Source: Tetrapisispora phaffii CBS 4417
Lineage: Eukaryota; Ascomycota; Saccharomycetes; Saccharomycetales; Saccharomycetaceae
Reading direction: 5' to 3'
Assembly: GCF_000236905.1 (NCBI RefSeq)
Contig: NC_016521.1
Location: forward strand, 186,001 to 250,000
Length of the DNA: 64,000 nt
Part shown: piece by piece, positions 21,124 to 29,867 of the stretch
Position numbering within the stretch: position 1 is the first letter of the stretch
How the letters are laid out: each line of letters starts with the position of its first letter
The notes under the pieces: generated by a model
Database searches by the model: none
Seen by the model: only the letters and a program-made list of their open reading frames with translations
What the model was told of the DNA's origin: nothing
Translations under genes and position numbers: made by a program

Positions 21124-22209
21124 CTACATAATGATAGCTTCTTGTGGGACGTTGGTGGAAATACACTTATGAGGTAAGACTTTACCACCGTTGATGTAGA
21201 TTTCATCTTTAATTTCGACGTCATCACCTAAAACGGTGACACCTTCTAATCTACACCATCTACCGACAGTGGAGTTCCAACCGACGATTGTGGATTTAAC
21301 TAAAGAGTGTTCCTTAACGGTGGAGTTGGCTAAGATGACAGATCTTTCGATTCTAGCACCATCACCGATGACACAGTTTGGACCGATAGTGACGTTTGGA
21401 CCGATCTTGGCAGATGGAGAAATCTTGGCAGATGGGTCGACAATGACGTTACCGACGATGTTGCTACCTTTAGCTAATTTTTCTTCGTTCTTCTTGGCGA
21501 CGGAAGATAAGTATAGGACAGTACCAGCTAAGAAATCCTTTGGTTGACCGACATCCATCCAAAAGCCCTCTAAATCGAAAGAGTATAACGACTTCTGTTC
21601 GACTAAGATTGGGAAAGTTTCCTTTTCGATGGAAGTTGGTTTCATTTCAATTAAATCGATGACTTCTGGGTTTAAGATGTATAAACCAGCATTGATTCTG
21701 TTACCAACGAACTCGACTGGCTTTTCAACGAACCTGTCAATCAAGTTTGGAGTTTGAATGTCATGGACAATAACACCGTACTTAGAAGGCTCGTCGACTT
21801 TAGTGGCGACAATGGTACCTTTACCACCGTGAGCGTTGTGGAAGTCGGCTAGTTCCTTGAATGGGTATTCGCAAATGACGTCAGAGTTCAAGACGAAAAA
21901 TGGAGAGTTATCTTTCTTCAAGATCTTTTCAGCCAACTTCAATGGACCAGCAGTGCCTAATGGTTCGGTCTCGACGGAGAAAGTGATGGAGACACCGTAT
22001 TCCTTTTCGTATTTTTGCAAAGTTTCAACCATGACTTCTGGTCTGTAGTTGACAGCTAGGACGATGTCGGTGACGCCGGCATTGGCCAAAGCCTCGATTT
22101 GGTGTAAGATCATTGGTCTGTTGGCGAACTCCACCAAAGGCTTTGGTTGAGTCAACGTCAAGGGTCTCAATCTGGTACCGTAACCGCCTACTAAAATTAA
22201 ACCTTTCAT
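21124..22209 (-). CDS. PSA1: GDP-mannose pyrophosphorylase (mannose-1-phosphate guanylyltransferase)
   Basis: This 361-residue protein has the same length as I recall for the S. cerevisiae enzyme. It makes GDP-mannose from GTP and mannose-1-phosphate for glycosylation, GPI anchors and cell-wall mannan. The nucleotidyltransferase signature [18 protein letters not shown] is at 8-25 and the C-terminal third is a left-handed beta-helix with hexapeptide-like repeats ([20 protein letters not shown]). Codons are strongly biased, as expected for high expression. Start ATG is at 22209. Upstream CGCGAAA/CACGAAA boxes fit late-G1 control. The 5' part of the gene is GC-richer than the 3' part, next to a GC-rich intergenic island. 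Confidence 0.98.
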   Translation of the reverse strand: MKGLILVGGYGTRLRPLTLTQPKPLVEFANRPMILHQIEALANAGVTDIVLAVNYRPEVMVETLQKYEKEYGVSITFSVETEPLGTAGPLKLAEKILKKDNSPFFVLNSDVICEYPFKELADFHNAHGGKGTIVATKVDEPSKYGVIVHDIQTPNLIDRFVEKPVEFVGNRINAGLYILNPEVIDLIEMKPTSIEKETFPILVEQKSLYSFDLEGFWMDVGQPKDFLAGTVLYLSSVAKKNEEKLAKGSNIVGNVIVDPSAKISPSAKIGPNVTIGPNCVIGDGARIERSVILANSTVKEHSLVKSTIVGWNSTVGRWCRLEGVTVLGDDVEIKDEIYINGGKVLPHKCISTNVPQEAIIM

Positions 22210-22477
22210 AGTTGTGTAACAATTAGTTGCTGCGTGAGGAAAGCGAATGCGAGCTATAAGCTATTTCGTAGATGCGATTTGAATCCAATTGCAGTCAGTT
22301 TTCTATCATTCAAGATTGGACCAGAACAATTGGAATTGGACTTGAAACATACACAACCATATGTATGAAAACATGTGCATATATATATGAGTGAGTGAGT
22401 GAGTGTGTGTGTGTTGAATATGTTGGACATGAACGCCATAATAACCGTGGTAATTTTGGCGTTCTGAGTGGTAATAG

Positions 22478-22881
22478 TTTCGCGTTTCACATATGCACTG
22501 ATAAACAAGTGTGGGAGCAGATTGGAGCTGGCAGATTGACGCGACGAAAATTTTTCAGTGTGTCCCTTTTGCCGGCTGCAATGAGAAGAGAACCACGTTG
22601 GAAACAGCGACGAAGACGCAGAGCCAGACAGGGTCCCCATAAGAAATGCGATGCGATGGATGCGTAAAGTGCAGCGAGTCGCGACACGAAACGTTGCGTT
22701 GCGTTGCGATGGGACAGGGACAGAGGTGACCACAGGCCGGGGATGCGGTCTGGCCGGGAGGCATCTGGCCAGGCTTGGGGGGAGTTACCCGTGCAGTCAC
22801 GTGCATGAAATTTATTTGGCGTCACGTGCGCGCACGTGACGCTTATATTCTTTTTCTTTTTGTGTTTTGGGTCCCGCGAAA
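22478..22881. promoter_or_regulatory. Three SCB-type boxes upstream of PSA1
   Basis: CGCGAAA occurs on the minus strand at 22478-22484 and on the plus strand at 22875-22881, and CACGAAA at 22685-22691. CRCGAAA is the Swi4/Swi6 (SBF) box. PSA1 is a late-G1 gene in S. cerevisiae, so the nearest site, about 270 bases upstream of its ATG, is the best candidate. Binding is inferred. Confidence 0.45.
22796..22842. promoter_or_regulatory. Cluster of three GTCACGTG E-boxes including a 24-bp palindrome
   Basis: GTCACGTG is at 22796-22803. A perfect 24-bp palindrome at 22819-22842 contains two further head-to-head copies around a central CGCG. GTCACGTG is the classic Cbf1 site and CACGTG can also bind Tye7 or Pho4. 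Confidence 0.55.
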
Positions 22882-22940
22882 GGGGCGACTGCAACGGTTG
22901 AGAGCGGTGGGTGTTAGGATAGTGTGATGGGGCTTCAGTT

Positions 22941-22951
22941 CCATTCGACCG
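22941..22951 (+). promoter_or_regulatory. Carbon-source-responsive element (CSRE) match in FBP1 promoter
   Basis: CCATTCGACCG fits the consensus CCRTYSRNCCG that I recall for Cat8/Sip4 activators of gluconeogenic genes. It lies about 560 bases upstream of FBP1. Confidence 0.4.
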
Positions 22952-23004
22952 AGCCGGGTGTCCCCGAACAACAGCAGTGATTGGCACAAATGACACCGTA
23001 AAAA

Positions 23005-23038
23005 CCCCGGGGCGATGCCCCGGGGATGCGGGGCATCG
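23005..23038. repeat. Nested GC hairpins (CCCCGGGG-type inverted repeats)
   Basis: A 9-bp stem CCCCGGGGC/GCCCCGGGG with a 3-base loop spans 23005-23025. An alternative 9-bp stem CGATGCCCC/GGGGCATCG spans 23013-23038. The two share bases and so are mutually exclusive. The GGGG cores also resemble Mig1 GC boxes. Confidence 0.6.
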
Positions 23039-23405
23039 GAAATCGTAGGCCGTTCCTCGGGCATTGGCCCCATTCTGCCGCCCATCGCCAGCGCCAACCA
23101 CACAACACACACTGTTAAGCCCAATCCTGTTTCTGAACGCGGCTAATGGGCTACTGCTCACCCCACATTTCGTCTTGGTGTATGCGGTGAGGTGGGCAGT
23201 AAGAGGGGTCTGTTCTGCATCTCTGGTCTTAAGGAACAAGTTTATGTGTCAATTGGCATTGATTTATCACTAAACAGAGAAGGTTAAATCCAAGGATTGT
23301 GTACAAGAAGACGTCGGCAAGGTTCATGCAAACAATCAGAAAACGCAACACTATTCTTTGCATTATCATTGGTTTGTGACCGCGATGCCAATGGTAGGCC
23401 AAACA

Positions 23406-23413
23406 TATATAAA
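23406..23413 (+). promoter_or_regulatory. FBP1 TATA box
   Basis: TATATAAA lies 101 bases before the FBP1 ATG, a normal yeast spacing. Confidence 0.55.
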
Positions 23414-23513
23414 CACTGCGGTTGATTCGTTTAACAACGGTTCGCGGTATACTCATCTTGTTCACTTCTTGTAGAGCATACCACCACTGTACTCACCACT
23501 GTACTCATCACAC

Positions 23514-24545
23514 ATGCCCGCATTACTAGAAAACGACTTGAGACGTCTCTCTGAATCAAACTTCGAAACAGATATCATTACCTTGTCCAGATTCTTGCTG
23601 GACAACCAGAAGGACATAAAATTCGCAACAGGCGAGTTCACGCTGTTGCTGAACGCTTTGCAATTCGCATTCAAATTCATCTCCCAAACAATCAGAAAGG
23701 CAGAGCTGATCAACTTGGTTGGGCTCTCCGGCACTTCAAACTCAACTGGGGACGATCAAAAGAAGCTAGACGTGCTCGGCGATGAAATCTTCATCAACAC
23801 AATGAAAGGGTCTGGCAACGTCAAGGTTCTGGTCTCCGAGGAACAGGAGGATCTTATTGTCTTCAACAACGCCGAGGGAGGTTACGCAGTCTGCTGCGAT
23901 CCCATCGATGGTTCTTCCAATTTGGACGCCGGTGTCTCCGTGGGGACAATCGTATCCATTTTTAGACTTTTGCCAGGCTCCAAAGGCTCCATTAAGGACG
24001 TGCTGAGGTCCGGGAACGATATGGTTGCCGCTTGTTACGCTATGTATGGTGCATCGACTCATCTGTTGTTGACCACTGGCGCGGGTGTCAATGGTTTCAC
24101 GTTGGACACAGAAAAAGGTGAGTTTATTTTGACACAACCAGACTTACGTTTGCCATCCTCAAGAAGCATTTACTCCATAAATGAGGGAAACACGAAGCAC
24201 TGGGATGCAAAAATCCAGAAGTTCATAGATAGTTTGAAAACGTGCGAAAATAACTACTCTTCAAGATACATTGGTTCGATGGTAGCTGATATGCATAGAA
24301 CCTTCCTATACGGTGGTTTATTTGCATATCCAGCCGACAAAAAATCCCCTAATGGTAAATTAAGGTTGCTGTACGAGGCATTCCCAATGGCATTCTTGGT
24401 CGAGCAAGCGGGTGGTAAAGCGGTTAATGACGAAGGTAAAAGAATTCTGGATCTAGTCCCAAAGAACATCCACGACAAGTCGTCGGTCTGGTTAGGCTCA
24501 CAAGATGAGATTGATAACTACTTGAAATTTATTTCCCAACCTTAA
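23514..24545 (+). CDS. FBP1: Fructose-1,6-bisphosphatase
   Basis: This gluconeogenic enzyme hydrolyses fructose-1,6-bisphosphate in the cytosol. It has 343 residues (348 recalled in S. cerevisiae). The metal and substrate site CDPIDGSSNLDAGVSVG starts near 131, and KSPNGKLRLLYEAFPMAFL lies late in the protein. The N-terminus is MPALL, so Pro2 is available as a GID/Gid4 Pro-degron, and RRLS at residues 10-13 is a PKA-type site. Both parallel the glucose-triggered control of yeast Fbp1. The first half is GC-richer than the second; sampled 60-base lines give about 47-52% and then 38-40% GC. Position next to SLC1 and PSY3 merges YLR377 and YDL052 neighbourhoods. Confidence 0.98.
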   Translation: MPALLENDLRRLSESNFETDIITLSRFLLDNQKDIKFATGEFTLLLNALQFAFKFISQTIRKAELINLVGLSGTSNSTGDDQKKLDVLGDEIFINTMKGSGNVKVLVSEEQEDLIVFNNAEGGYAVCCDPIDGSSNLDAGVSVGTIVSIFRLLPGSKGSIKDVLRSGNDMVAACYAMYGASTHLLLTTGAGVNGFTLDTEKGEFILTQPDLRLPSSRSIYSINEGNTKHWDAKIQKFIDSLKTCENNYSSRYIGSMVADMHRTFLYGGLFAYPADKKSPNGKLRLLYEAFPMAFLVEQAGGKAVNDEGKRILDLVPKNIHDKSSVWLGSQDEIDNYLKFISQP

Positions 24546-24737
24546 AGAACGTCAACCTTTAAGAAGTGTTCCACAAATCCATTTCTCCAAATGCGTCATA
24601 CATTTATTTTAACATCCACAAGTATATCAGTATATATCTTTGTAACGGAGCTAAATTTATATTCATATCTACAGAAAATATGTCTATTTATAAGAGATCA
24701 CATTGAATAGTAATTGCCATTGCTATTCGAAGTAGCA

Positions 24738-25532
24738 TTAGCTATGCTTCTTATTGTCAATAGTTGCAGGAATATTGGTATCATTAATGTATTCGGAATA
24801 GCCAACATTTTCCTTTAATTCCTTTAACATCTTTTCACGAATTTTTTCAGAGAAGGTACCGACATCTTCAGGTTTCAAGTTTTCCGTTGATATAGGTTCC
24901 AAGACTTTAACAGTGATGCAACCTCTGTTAAATACACCGTTCTTTGGATTCATCAATGTAGACGTATTCGAGACAACAACTGGTAAAATTGGAATTTTCC
25001 CTTGTTGAGCCAAGTGGAATGCGCCTTTCTTGAATGGTAAGATCTCTAAATCAGTTGTGTAAGATCTTGTGCCTTCTGGGAAAATCCACAAAGCTTTCTT
25101 TTCATCTTTAACGGCTTGTAGACCACGGTTTAAAGTGGCGACACTCTTTTCTCTATTAGTTCTCTCTAGAAAGTAAGTTCCACTTAATGACATGAACCAA
25201 CCTAAAAATGGAATCCATTTCAAAGATTTCTTGGCAGTAACCGTGCATCCAGGCGGAAACATTCTACCTAACATCAAAATATCCAAGGTACTTTGATGAT
25301 TGGAGACAACAATGTATGGTAGGTTTGATATATATTGTTCGTTAATGACCTTGACATCAATACCAAAAAAGTTCTTCATTACAAAATAAAAAAATCTAGC
25401 ACATAGATATTGTGAGTACTCTTGTTTGTTGACAAGTGTGCAAATTACAGAAACAATTGCACCATATAACGCAGAGATCATCAGTAAAATGATGAATAAA
25501 ACAAATCTAGCATAGTATAAAGCTGATTTCAT
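24738..25532 (-). CDS. SLC1: 1-acyl-sn-glycerol-3-phosphate acyltransferase
   Basis: This enzyme acylates lysophosphatidic acid to phosphatidic acid in the ER and lipid-droplet membranes. It has 264 residues. An N-terminal hydrophobic segment at about 9-34 is followed by the acyltransferase motifs NHQSTLD (78-84, with the His and Asp of the catalytic H-x4-D) and FPEGTRS (151-157), then FKKGAFHLAQQGKIPI and ILPVVVSNTST. It is shorter than the 303 recalled for S. cerevisiae, mainly by lacking the C-terminal tail. It is convergent with FBP1 and divergent from PSY3. Confidence 0.97.
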   Translation of the reverse strand: MKSALYYARFVLFIILLMISALYGAIVSVICTLVNKQEYSQYLCARFFYFVMKNFFGIDVKVINEQYISNLPYIVVSNHQSTLDILMLGRMFPPGCTVTAKKSLKWIPFLGWFMSLSGTYFLERTNREKSVATLNRGLQAVKDEKKALWIFPEGTRSYTTDLEILPFKKGAFHLAQQGKIPILPVVVSNTSTLMNPKNGVFNRGCITVKVLEPISTENLKPEDVGTFSEKIREKMLKELKENVGYSEYINDTNIPATIDNKKHS

Positions 25533-25902
25533 TTTTAGTTTTGAAGCTATCTCGCAGTTATTTATCTTCTACCAATTAACGGGTCTATCAGTCGCAATCA
25601 ATAATAATTGATGTTTCGTTATTTTTATATACAATTAATCGATATCTATTTAAAACTAACAAGATTAACTTGCATTGACATTTCTTAAGTTTACATTTTC
25701 TAATTTACAACTTATCACTTGACGGCCGCCAATAAATCGGAATCCAACAAAATGAAGAAACACCATTAACTTTAATATTTAATTAATGCATCAATTGCTT
25801 TATTTATATTTGAAGTAACTATTAATCAGAAGCTGACTTATGGCATTAGTGTGTTAGTATATTTTCGTTCCAGGTCACTGAGATCTCTACTTTTAATGGG
25901 GA
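25533..25902. promoter_or_regulatory. Divergent SLC1/PSY3 promoter region
   Basis: This gap of 370 AT-rich bases contains one short GC patch (CGGCCGCC near 25723). Just before the PSY3 ATG there is an out-of-frame ATG (ATGGGG near 25896) that could act as a weak upstream start. I see nothing else. Confidence 0.35.
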
Positions 25903-26754
25903 ATGGATGTACTTAAAAACTGTAGGGTGTATAAATTATCAAGTTTTAAGAATCCAACAGAACAGTTTATTAAGTTAGAGAAGAATGAAATCAATATAAC
26001 AAACAATCCTGTGTCGTTATCTTTAATTTTGGATAAAATAAAGTATCTGCATTTGATAGAACATGAATTCAAACTATCGAACTTCAAATGCAGTCTAGCT
26101 CAGAGTTGTATTAAAAATTTACAAGCTGATGGTAAAGGTAACGAAAAATGCATTCTAGTTATAGATATTATCTCAGCATGGAAGAAATATTTACTGAATA
26201 AGGAATATATAGCTTCTGATGTAAAGGGAAGTAGTTATAGTGAAACTGATGGTGAGACCACAAGTCACGAGAATAGTCAAATACCCGAACCTGACAGTAC
26301 TGAGAATAACGAAGTTGGTGTTTACTATTTAAACTCTAGTGACATTTTAAATATGGAGGGTATACTGAAATTTTTCTCCAAATTAAATGAAAACCCTATC
26401 GAAACACTAGAAAAATATTGCCACTTTCCTAAAACTGTTAATTTCAAACAACAGTTATCAGGTATAATAGTGGATAACATCTCCTATTTTGCTCATGATA
26501 ATCACATGAATATACAACAAAACACGGCACATTACTCTACGTTGTTGAATATGTTCAAAACGTTGCGTAAAACTTTTGGATGTTGGGTTATCTCGGTAAG
26601 CTATGGTATGGAATTCTACGATGGTGTTGAACTCTCAACTTCTTCTATATATAGATCTGGTTCGCATACTAGAGTACCAATCAATTATACAAGCGGGATG
26701 GATACTATCCTGCTGAGAGACACAGAATCAACCGGTCGATTTTGTAATATCTAA
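25903..26754 (+). CDS. PSY3: Psy3, Shu-complex Rad51 paralogue subunit
   Basis: The product has 283 residues and begins MDVLKNCRVYKLSSF, close to the Psy3 N-terminus as I recall it. Other family-like stretches are CILVIDIISAWKK, SGIIVDNISYFAH and FGCWVISVS. There is no full Walker A motif, as expected for Psy3. Psy3 with Csm2, Shu1 and Shu2 helps Rad51 assemble and limits error-prone repair in the nucleus. The extra length relative to the 242 recalled comes from a polar insert around residues 105-145. The order FBP1-PSY3-STP3 is that of S. cerevisiae YLR377-376-375, with SLC1 inserted from the other track. Confidence 0.88.
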   Translation: MDVLKNCRVYKLSSFKNPTEQFIKLEKNEINITNNPVSLSLILDKIKYLHLIEHEFKLSNFKCSLAQSCIKNLQADGKGNEKCILVIDIISAWKKYLLNKEYIASDVKGSSYSETDGETTSHENSQIPEPDSTENNEVGVYYLNSSDILNMEGILKFFSKLNENPIETLEKYCHFPKTVNFKQQLSGIIVDNISYFAHDNHMNIQQNTAHYSTLLNMFKTLRKTFGCWVISVSYGMEFYDGVELSTSSIYRSGSHTRVPINYTSGMDTILLRDTESTGRFCNI

Positions 26755-26982
26755 CTTAAATAGTTATTAAATACAAACTTTGATTGATTTGACATTAATT
26801 CGTTAAAATAAATATTGCTATAGAGATAATCTATATCATGATTTATATATGCAAAGTATAATAAAAGTATATTTGTATGTTTTTCTCCCTGCAAAAATAT
26901 GTGACACCTTATGTAATGTTATGGGGGGGTGTCATTGGATGTTTGAAGAATAAATAAAGGTTTTGAATGACTAGGTTATCGT

Positions 26983-28026
26983 TTAATGATATGAGTAACC
27001 GCATGTTTTGGTTACATGATTTTTCAACCAGTAATTGACATTTGGGAATTTTTTACCACAATGTCTACATCTTCCAGCTACTGCTGACCTATTAACTTTT
27101 TTAGTTCCTGGAGGATATTCGAAATGTAAAGCTTTTAAATGATTTTTATAAGTATCGCAACGAGAGAATATACCAGTTTGATGACAGTTTGAAGTATCAA
27201 AATTCAAATCCATTGACTTGTACGAATAAAGCTCCATATCTAATTTGATCAGCGTAGAGTTGAAAGGGCATCTGAAACTTCCTTTAATTGAGTGTAACGA
27301 TTTCAATTGATCGAATTTGATTTCCTTTGAAGGTTCAGTGTCCGAGTATTTATACTGTGTATTTGTACCAGTACCTAGAGAAAATTCATCTTTCCAGTGT
27401 CTTTTCTTATGTCTAATAAGATCGTTATTCCTCGCAAACCCATGACCACAGATATCACATTTGTGTGGTCTATTTTCTGGTGTCAGATGGGTCGATTTGT
27501 GGGTCGACAAATTGGCATAGAAGTTATGGCATATCTGACACTCTTTCTTCTTTCTTTGTTTTTTGGAAACTTTATTGTCCACTGATGCTGGCGACACAAT
27601 TGAATTCTGACCATCGAGACTCTCTGACGAACCGCTACTACTCAATATGAATTGGTTATTGTGTTTTTGGAAGGCACCCTGGTATCCATTCTTTGTCGAT
27701 GGTAGGCATAACAATGAATGGGATCTGGATTTAGCTGAATATGAGGAGTTACTCATCGATGACACGACACTGGAGGCAACTGTGTCATGAGAGAAGGTGG
27801 AGTCTAGCGAGACGGCGGAGTTCTGTCTTGACGACCCATACGGCGTACTGAGACCAGAAGATGACAAAGACTGTAAGGCTAGGTTGATGGGAACATGATG
27901 GTACTCTGCACTTCTGATGGTGTGGTCGAACGACGAAATTGGAGGTAGCGTGATCTTATTTGCGGTGGGACTCCGGACACCGGACACGGTAGCAGCTGTT
28001 GCTGAATAAGTCGAAGTCAGCGTCAT
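26983..28026 (-). CDS. STP3/STP4-type C2H2 zinc-finger protein
   Basis: The product has 347 residues. A serine-rich N-terminal half is followed by zinc fingers: CQICHNFYANLSTHKSTH near 162, CDICGHGFARNNDLIRHKKRH near 189, and a C-terminal CRHCGKKFPNVNYWLKNH near 318. A degenerate segment between them has spaced Cys and His residues. This matches the Stp family of tRNA-processing/amino-acid related factors. Syntenically it is the single copy corresponding to both STP3 (YLR375W) and STP4 (YDL048C), so I do not choose between the names. The precise regulatory role of Stp3/Stp4 is poorly known. Confidence 0.85.
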   Translation of the reverse strand: MTLTSTYSATAATVSGVRSPTANKITLPPISSFDHTIRSAEYHHVPINLALQSLSSSGLSTPYGSSRQNSAVSLDSTFSHDTVASSVVSSMSNSSYSAKSRSHSLLCLPSTKNGYQGAFQKHNNQFILSSSGSSESLDGQNSIVSPASVDNKVSKKQRKKKECQICHNFYANLSTHKSTHLTPENRPHKCDICGHGFARNNDLIRHKKRHWKDEFSLGTGTNTQYKYSDTEPSKEIKFDQLKSLHSIKGSFRCPFNSTLIKLDMELYSYKSMDLNFDTSNCHQTGIFSRCDTYKNHLKALHFEYPPGTKKVNRSAVAGRCRHCGKKFPNVNYWLKNHVTKTCGYSYH

Positions 28027-28430
28027 AGCAGGGATTAAGAAAGGTATTGAAAGGCAATCAACCTGGATATAATCTGTTCGCTGTGTGGTGTACGTTTACA
28101 AGTTCGCATCGCGGAACATAATGCAAACATAAATGTTGAGGGCATAAAGAGAGAGAGAGCCTGTGTATACATGAAATAAATAATCTTGAGCTGTATTTAT
28201 ACATAAGTGTACATGTGTATATAATTATCCAGTATGTGTTCAGTGACGTTGTTGTCGAAACTTTCGAAGGCATGTCTGTGTTTGCTTCACTGCATGAATT
28301 GCTATGTACGCAGGAACCTTTCCAACATTCTGCACTTGCGGCTATTGTGGATGGCAAACCAAACAACAAGGCTCAGACATGTGGGGACGACTAGCTGGAT
28401 CGGTGAGCATAACCTTATACAGCTCTACAT

Positions 28431-28460
28431 CCTGCTCCTGCTCCTGCTCCTGCTCCTGCC
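28431..28460 (+). repeat. (CCTGCT)5 hexanucleotide repeat
   Basis: Four perfect CCTGCT units and a fifth ending CC run in tandem in non-coding DNA. Confidence 0.8.
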
Positions 28461-29301
28461 AACCTTTGTTGCATTGTATCTGATATAGCACTATCTTTTG
28501 GATTGGTAGTATTAATGTTGTTTGCTTGTGGCACACGTACATCTGTAAACCAGGAGCCATTCAATCATCACCACCGCATGGATGAAGCAGTTGTTGGGCA
28601 GTAGTATATGTCCAAAACCTGGCGGGGAGGGTCGGGTGGAAATGGACAGCTGAGTGCCAGCCTCGCGCGCGATAAATGATTCTGAAAAGTGGCTGGCACC
28701 ACCGGGAACGACAGAAATAGCGAGATTACAACGGTTGTAATTTCTTCAACACACAGGGTCCTGAAGCCAACGATTAGCAGCTGTCGACTGTTAAAGGTGC
28801 ATGCATCCAGCCAGCCTAACCTCCACACGGAAGAGGACGTTTTGTGTCCAAGTCAACAGCTCCCGCCCAACGCGTCGGCAGAGACAGGAAACAAACACGA
28901 GGGCCTGCTCCCACTAGCCGCAGGCGGGCCTCCTAGGCTCGCCCAGGCTGAATCCTGCCTGGCTGACCCGGGAAGATGCAGCCTGCCGTTGCTCTCGTTT
29001 GGTGGTGTCTGGGGCCGGGGAAACCAAGATCCTGACCGAAATTCACTCAGCGGCCCGGTTCCCGCATTGTTCTCGTTCAGGTGGTTGCGCTGCGCGATTA
29101 AATTTTTATGGCGGGGCTCTGTGTGGCGTGCGCTTTGTATTTGCGGCGCGCGGTTGGAGAATTTAGGGCGACGGTGGCAAATGTGATGGTGGCCCGCGGC
29201 TTTTTTGATTATGTTTATGAAATCGTTCGTTCGTGATCCCGCCACTCTGGGGGCACACAGGTTTCGGCATCAGGAGAGCGTTCTTGGAGTGCTGATGATC
29301 G

Positions 29302-29372
29302 GAGCGGAGTCGAGCGGAGTCGGTATGTGTCAGCAACTGCGCGTCAGCAAATGCGCGCGTCAGTAAATGTGG
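29302..29372 (+). repeat. Short tandem repeats in VHT1 upstream region
   Basis: GAGCGGAGTC is repeated twice at 29302-29321. Three related 14-base units follow at 29329, 29343 and 29359 (GTCAGCAACTGCGC, GTCAGCAAATGCGC, GTCAGTAAATGTGG). Confidence 0.75.
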
Positions 29373-29469
29373 AGTCGGGGTAACGGATGTGCAGACGAGT
29401 CATGGGAAGATGACTCGTCTTGGTTTGGGCTCTTGGTTTTTCGTGTGGTATGATCGAACCTCACTCTCT

Positions 29470-29493
29470 GGTAGTCAATTGATGATGACTACC
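29470..29493. promoter_or_regulatory. ARTCA-N8-TGAYT biotin-responsive element candidate
   Basis: GGTAGTCA and TGACTACC form an 8-bp inverted repeat with exactly 8 bases between the halves. The inner AGTCA-N8-TGACT fits the vitamin-H-responsive element AATCA-N8-TGAYT that I recall for Vhr1-controlled genes such as VHT1. It is about 375 bases before the VHT1 ATG. Confidence 0.55.
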
Positions 29494-29596
29494 ATCATGT
29501 TAACTGTGCACGTAGTCATGGATGTCCGTTCGCACGAAACGTCATATTTTCAATGTCCAAAAGTTTTCAGATTTCCAACAGAGTGTTCTATTGGCA

Positions 29597-29636
29597 AAAC
29601 AACCACCACAGCTGCTAGCAGCTGTGGTGGTTGTTT
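29597..29636. repeat. 40-bp perfect palindrome in VHT1 promoter
   Basis: AAACAACCACCACAGCTGCT is followed immediately by its exact reverse complement, with no spacer. The centre is between 29616 and 29617. It ends about 230 bases before the VHT1 ATG. Confidence 0.95.
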
Positions 29637-29758
29637 ATTGGATCTATTTAACAACATGCAATTCATGAGTGGACATTCCTATCGACTAGGTCATTCAAAA
29701 CAACAACCAGCTTTTGACTCATCGACGTCGTCCAACAAAAATGAATTCTTGAGATTCA

Positions 29759-29765
29759 TATATAA
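29759..29765 (+). promoter_or_regulatory. VHT1 TATA box
   Basis: TATATAA lies a little over 100 bases before the VHT1 ATG. Confidence 0.5.
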
Positions 29766-29867
29766 GCACAGCATATTCCTCATCTTAGACCATAACTCGA
29801 GAGGTTCCAATCCATTCATATTAAGAGATCACTAACAGATCAGAATCACAGCAGTCACTTGTTCGAT

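Larger units (their letters stand above)
22210..23513. promoter_or_regulatory. GC-rich divergent PSA1/FBP1 promoter island
   Basis: This is 1.3 kb between two 5' ends. The core from about 22,500 to 23,240 is GC-rich; the 60 bases from 22741 count to 68% GC. It holds E-boxes, SCB-type boxes, a CSRE match and GC hairpins described separately. Long open frames on both strands here look like a by-product of GC content and match no protein I know. A (GAGT)n/(GT)n microsatellite lies near 22388-22414. Confidence 0.7.
28027..29867. promoter_or_regulatory. Long divergent STP3/4-VHT1 intergenic region with GC island
   Basis: This is 1.84 kb, by far the longest gene-free divergent gap inside the window. 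About 28,580-29,400 is GC-rich; the 60 bases from 28921 count to 68% GC. It includes five copies of CCTGCT-type hexamers at 28431-28460, tandem repeats at 29302-29372, a biotin-element-like site and a 40-bp palindrome. Open frames of 130-165 codons on both strands match nothing I know and probably reflect GC content. It lies at the junction between the block A and block B gene orders. Confidence 0.65.

Noticed and set aside
22487..23239. Long open frames on both strands in the PSA1-FBP1 island
   Set aside because: They overlap one another, match no family I know and arise where GC content is high, which makes stop codons rare.
28689..29245. 165- and 130-codon frames between STP3/4 and VHT1
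   Set aside because: Opposite-strand frames cover the same GC-rich DNA; composition and lack of motifs suggest chance.
29449..29475. tRNA T-arm-like GGTTCGATC on the minus strand
   Set aside because: The flanking stem does not pair and no A box or acceptor arm is present.
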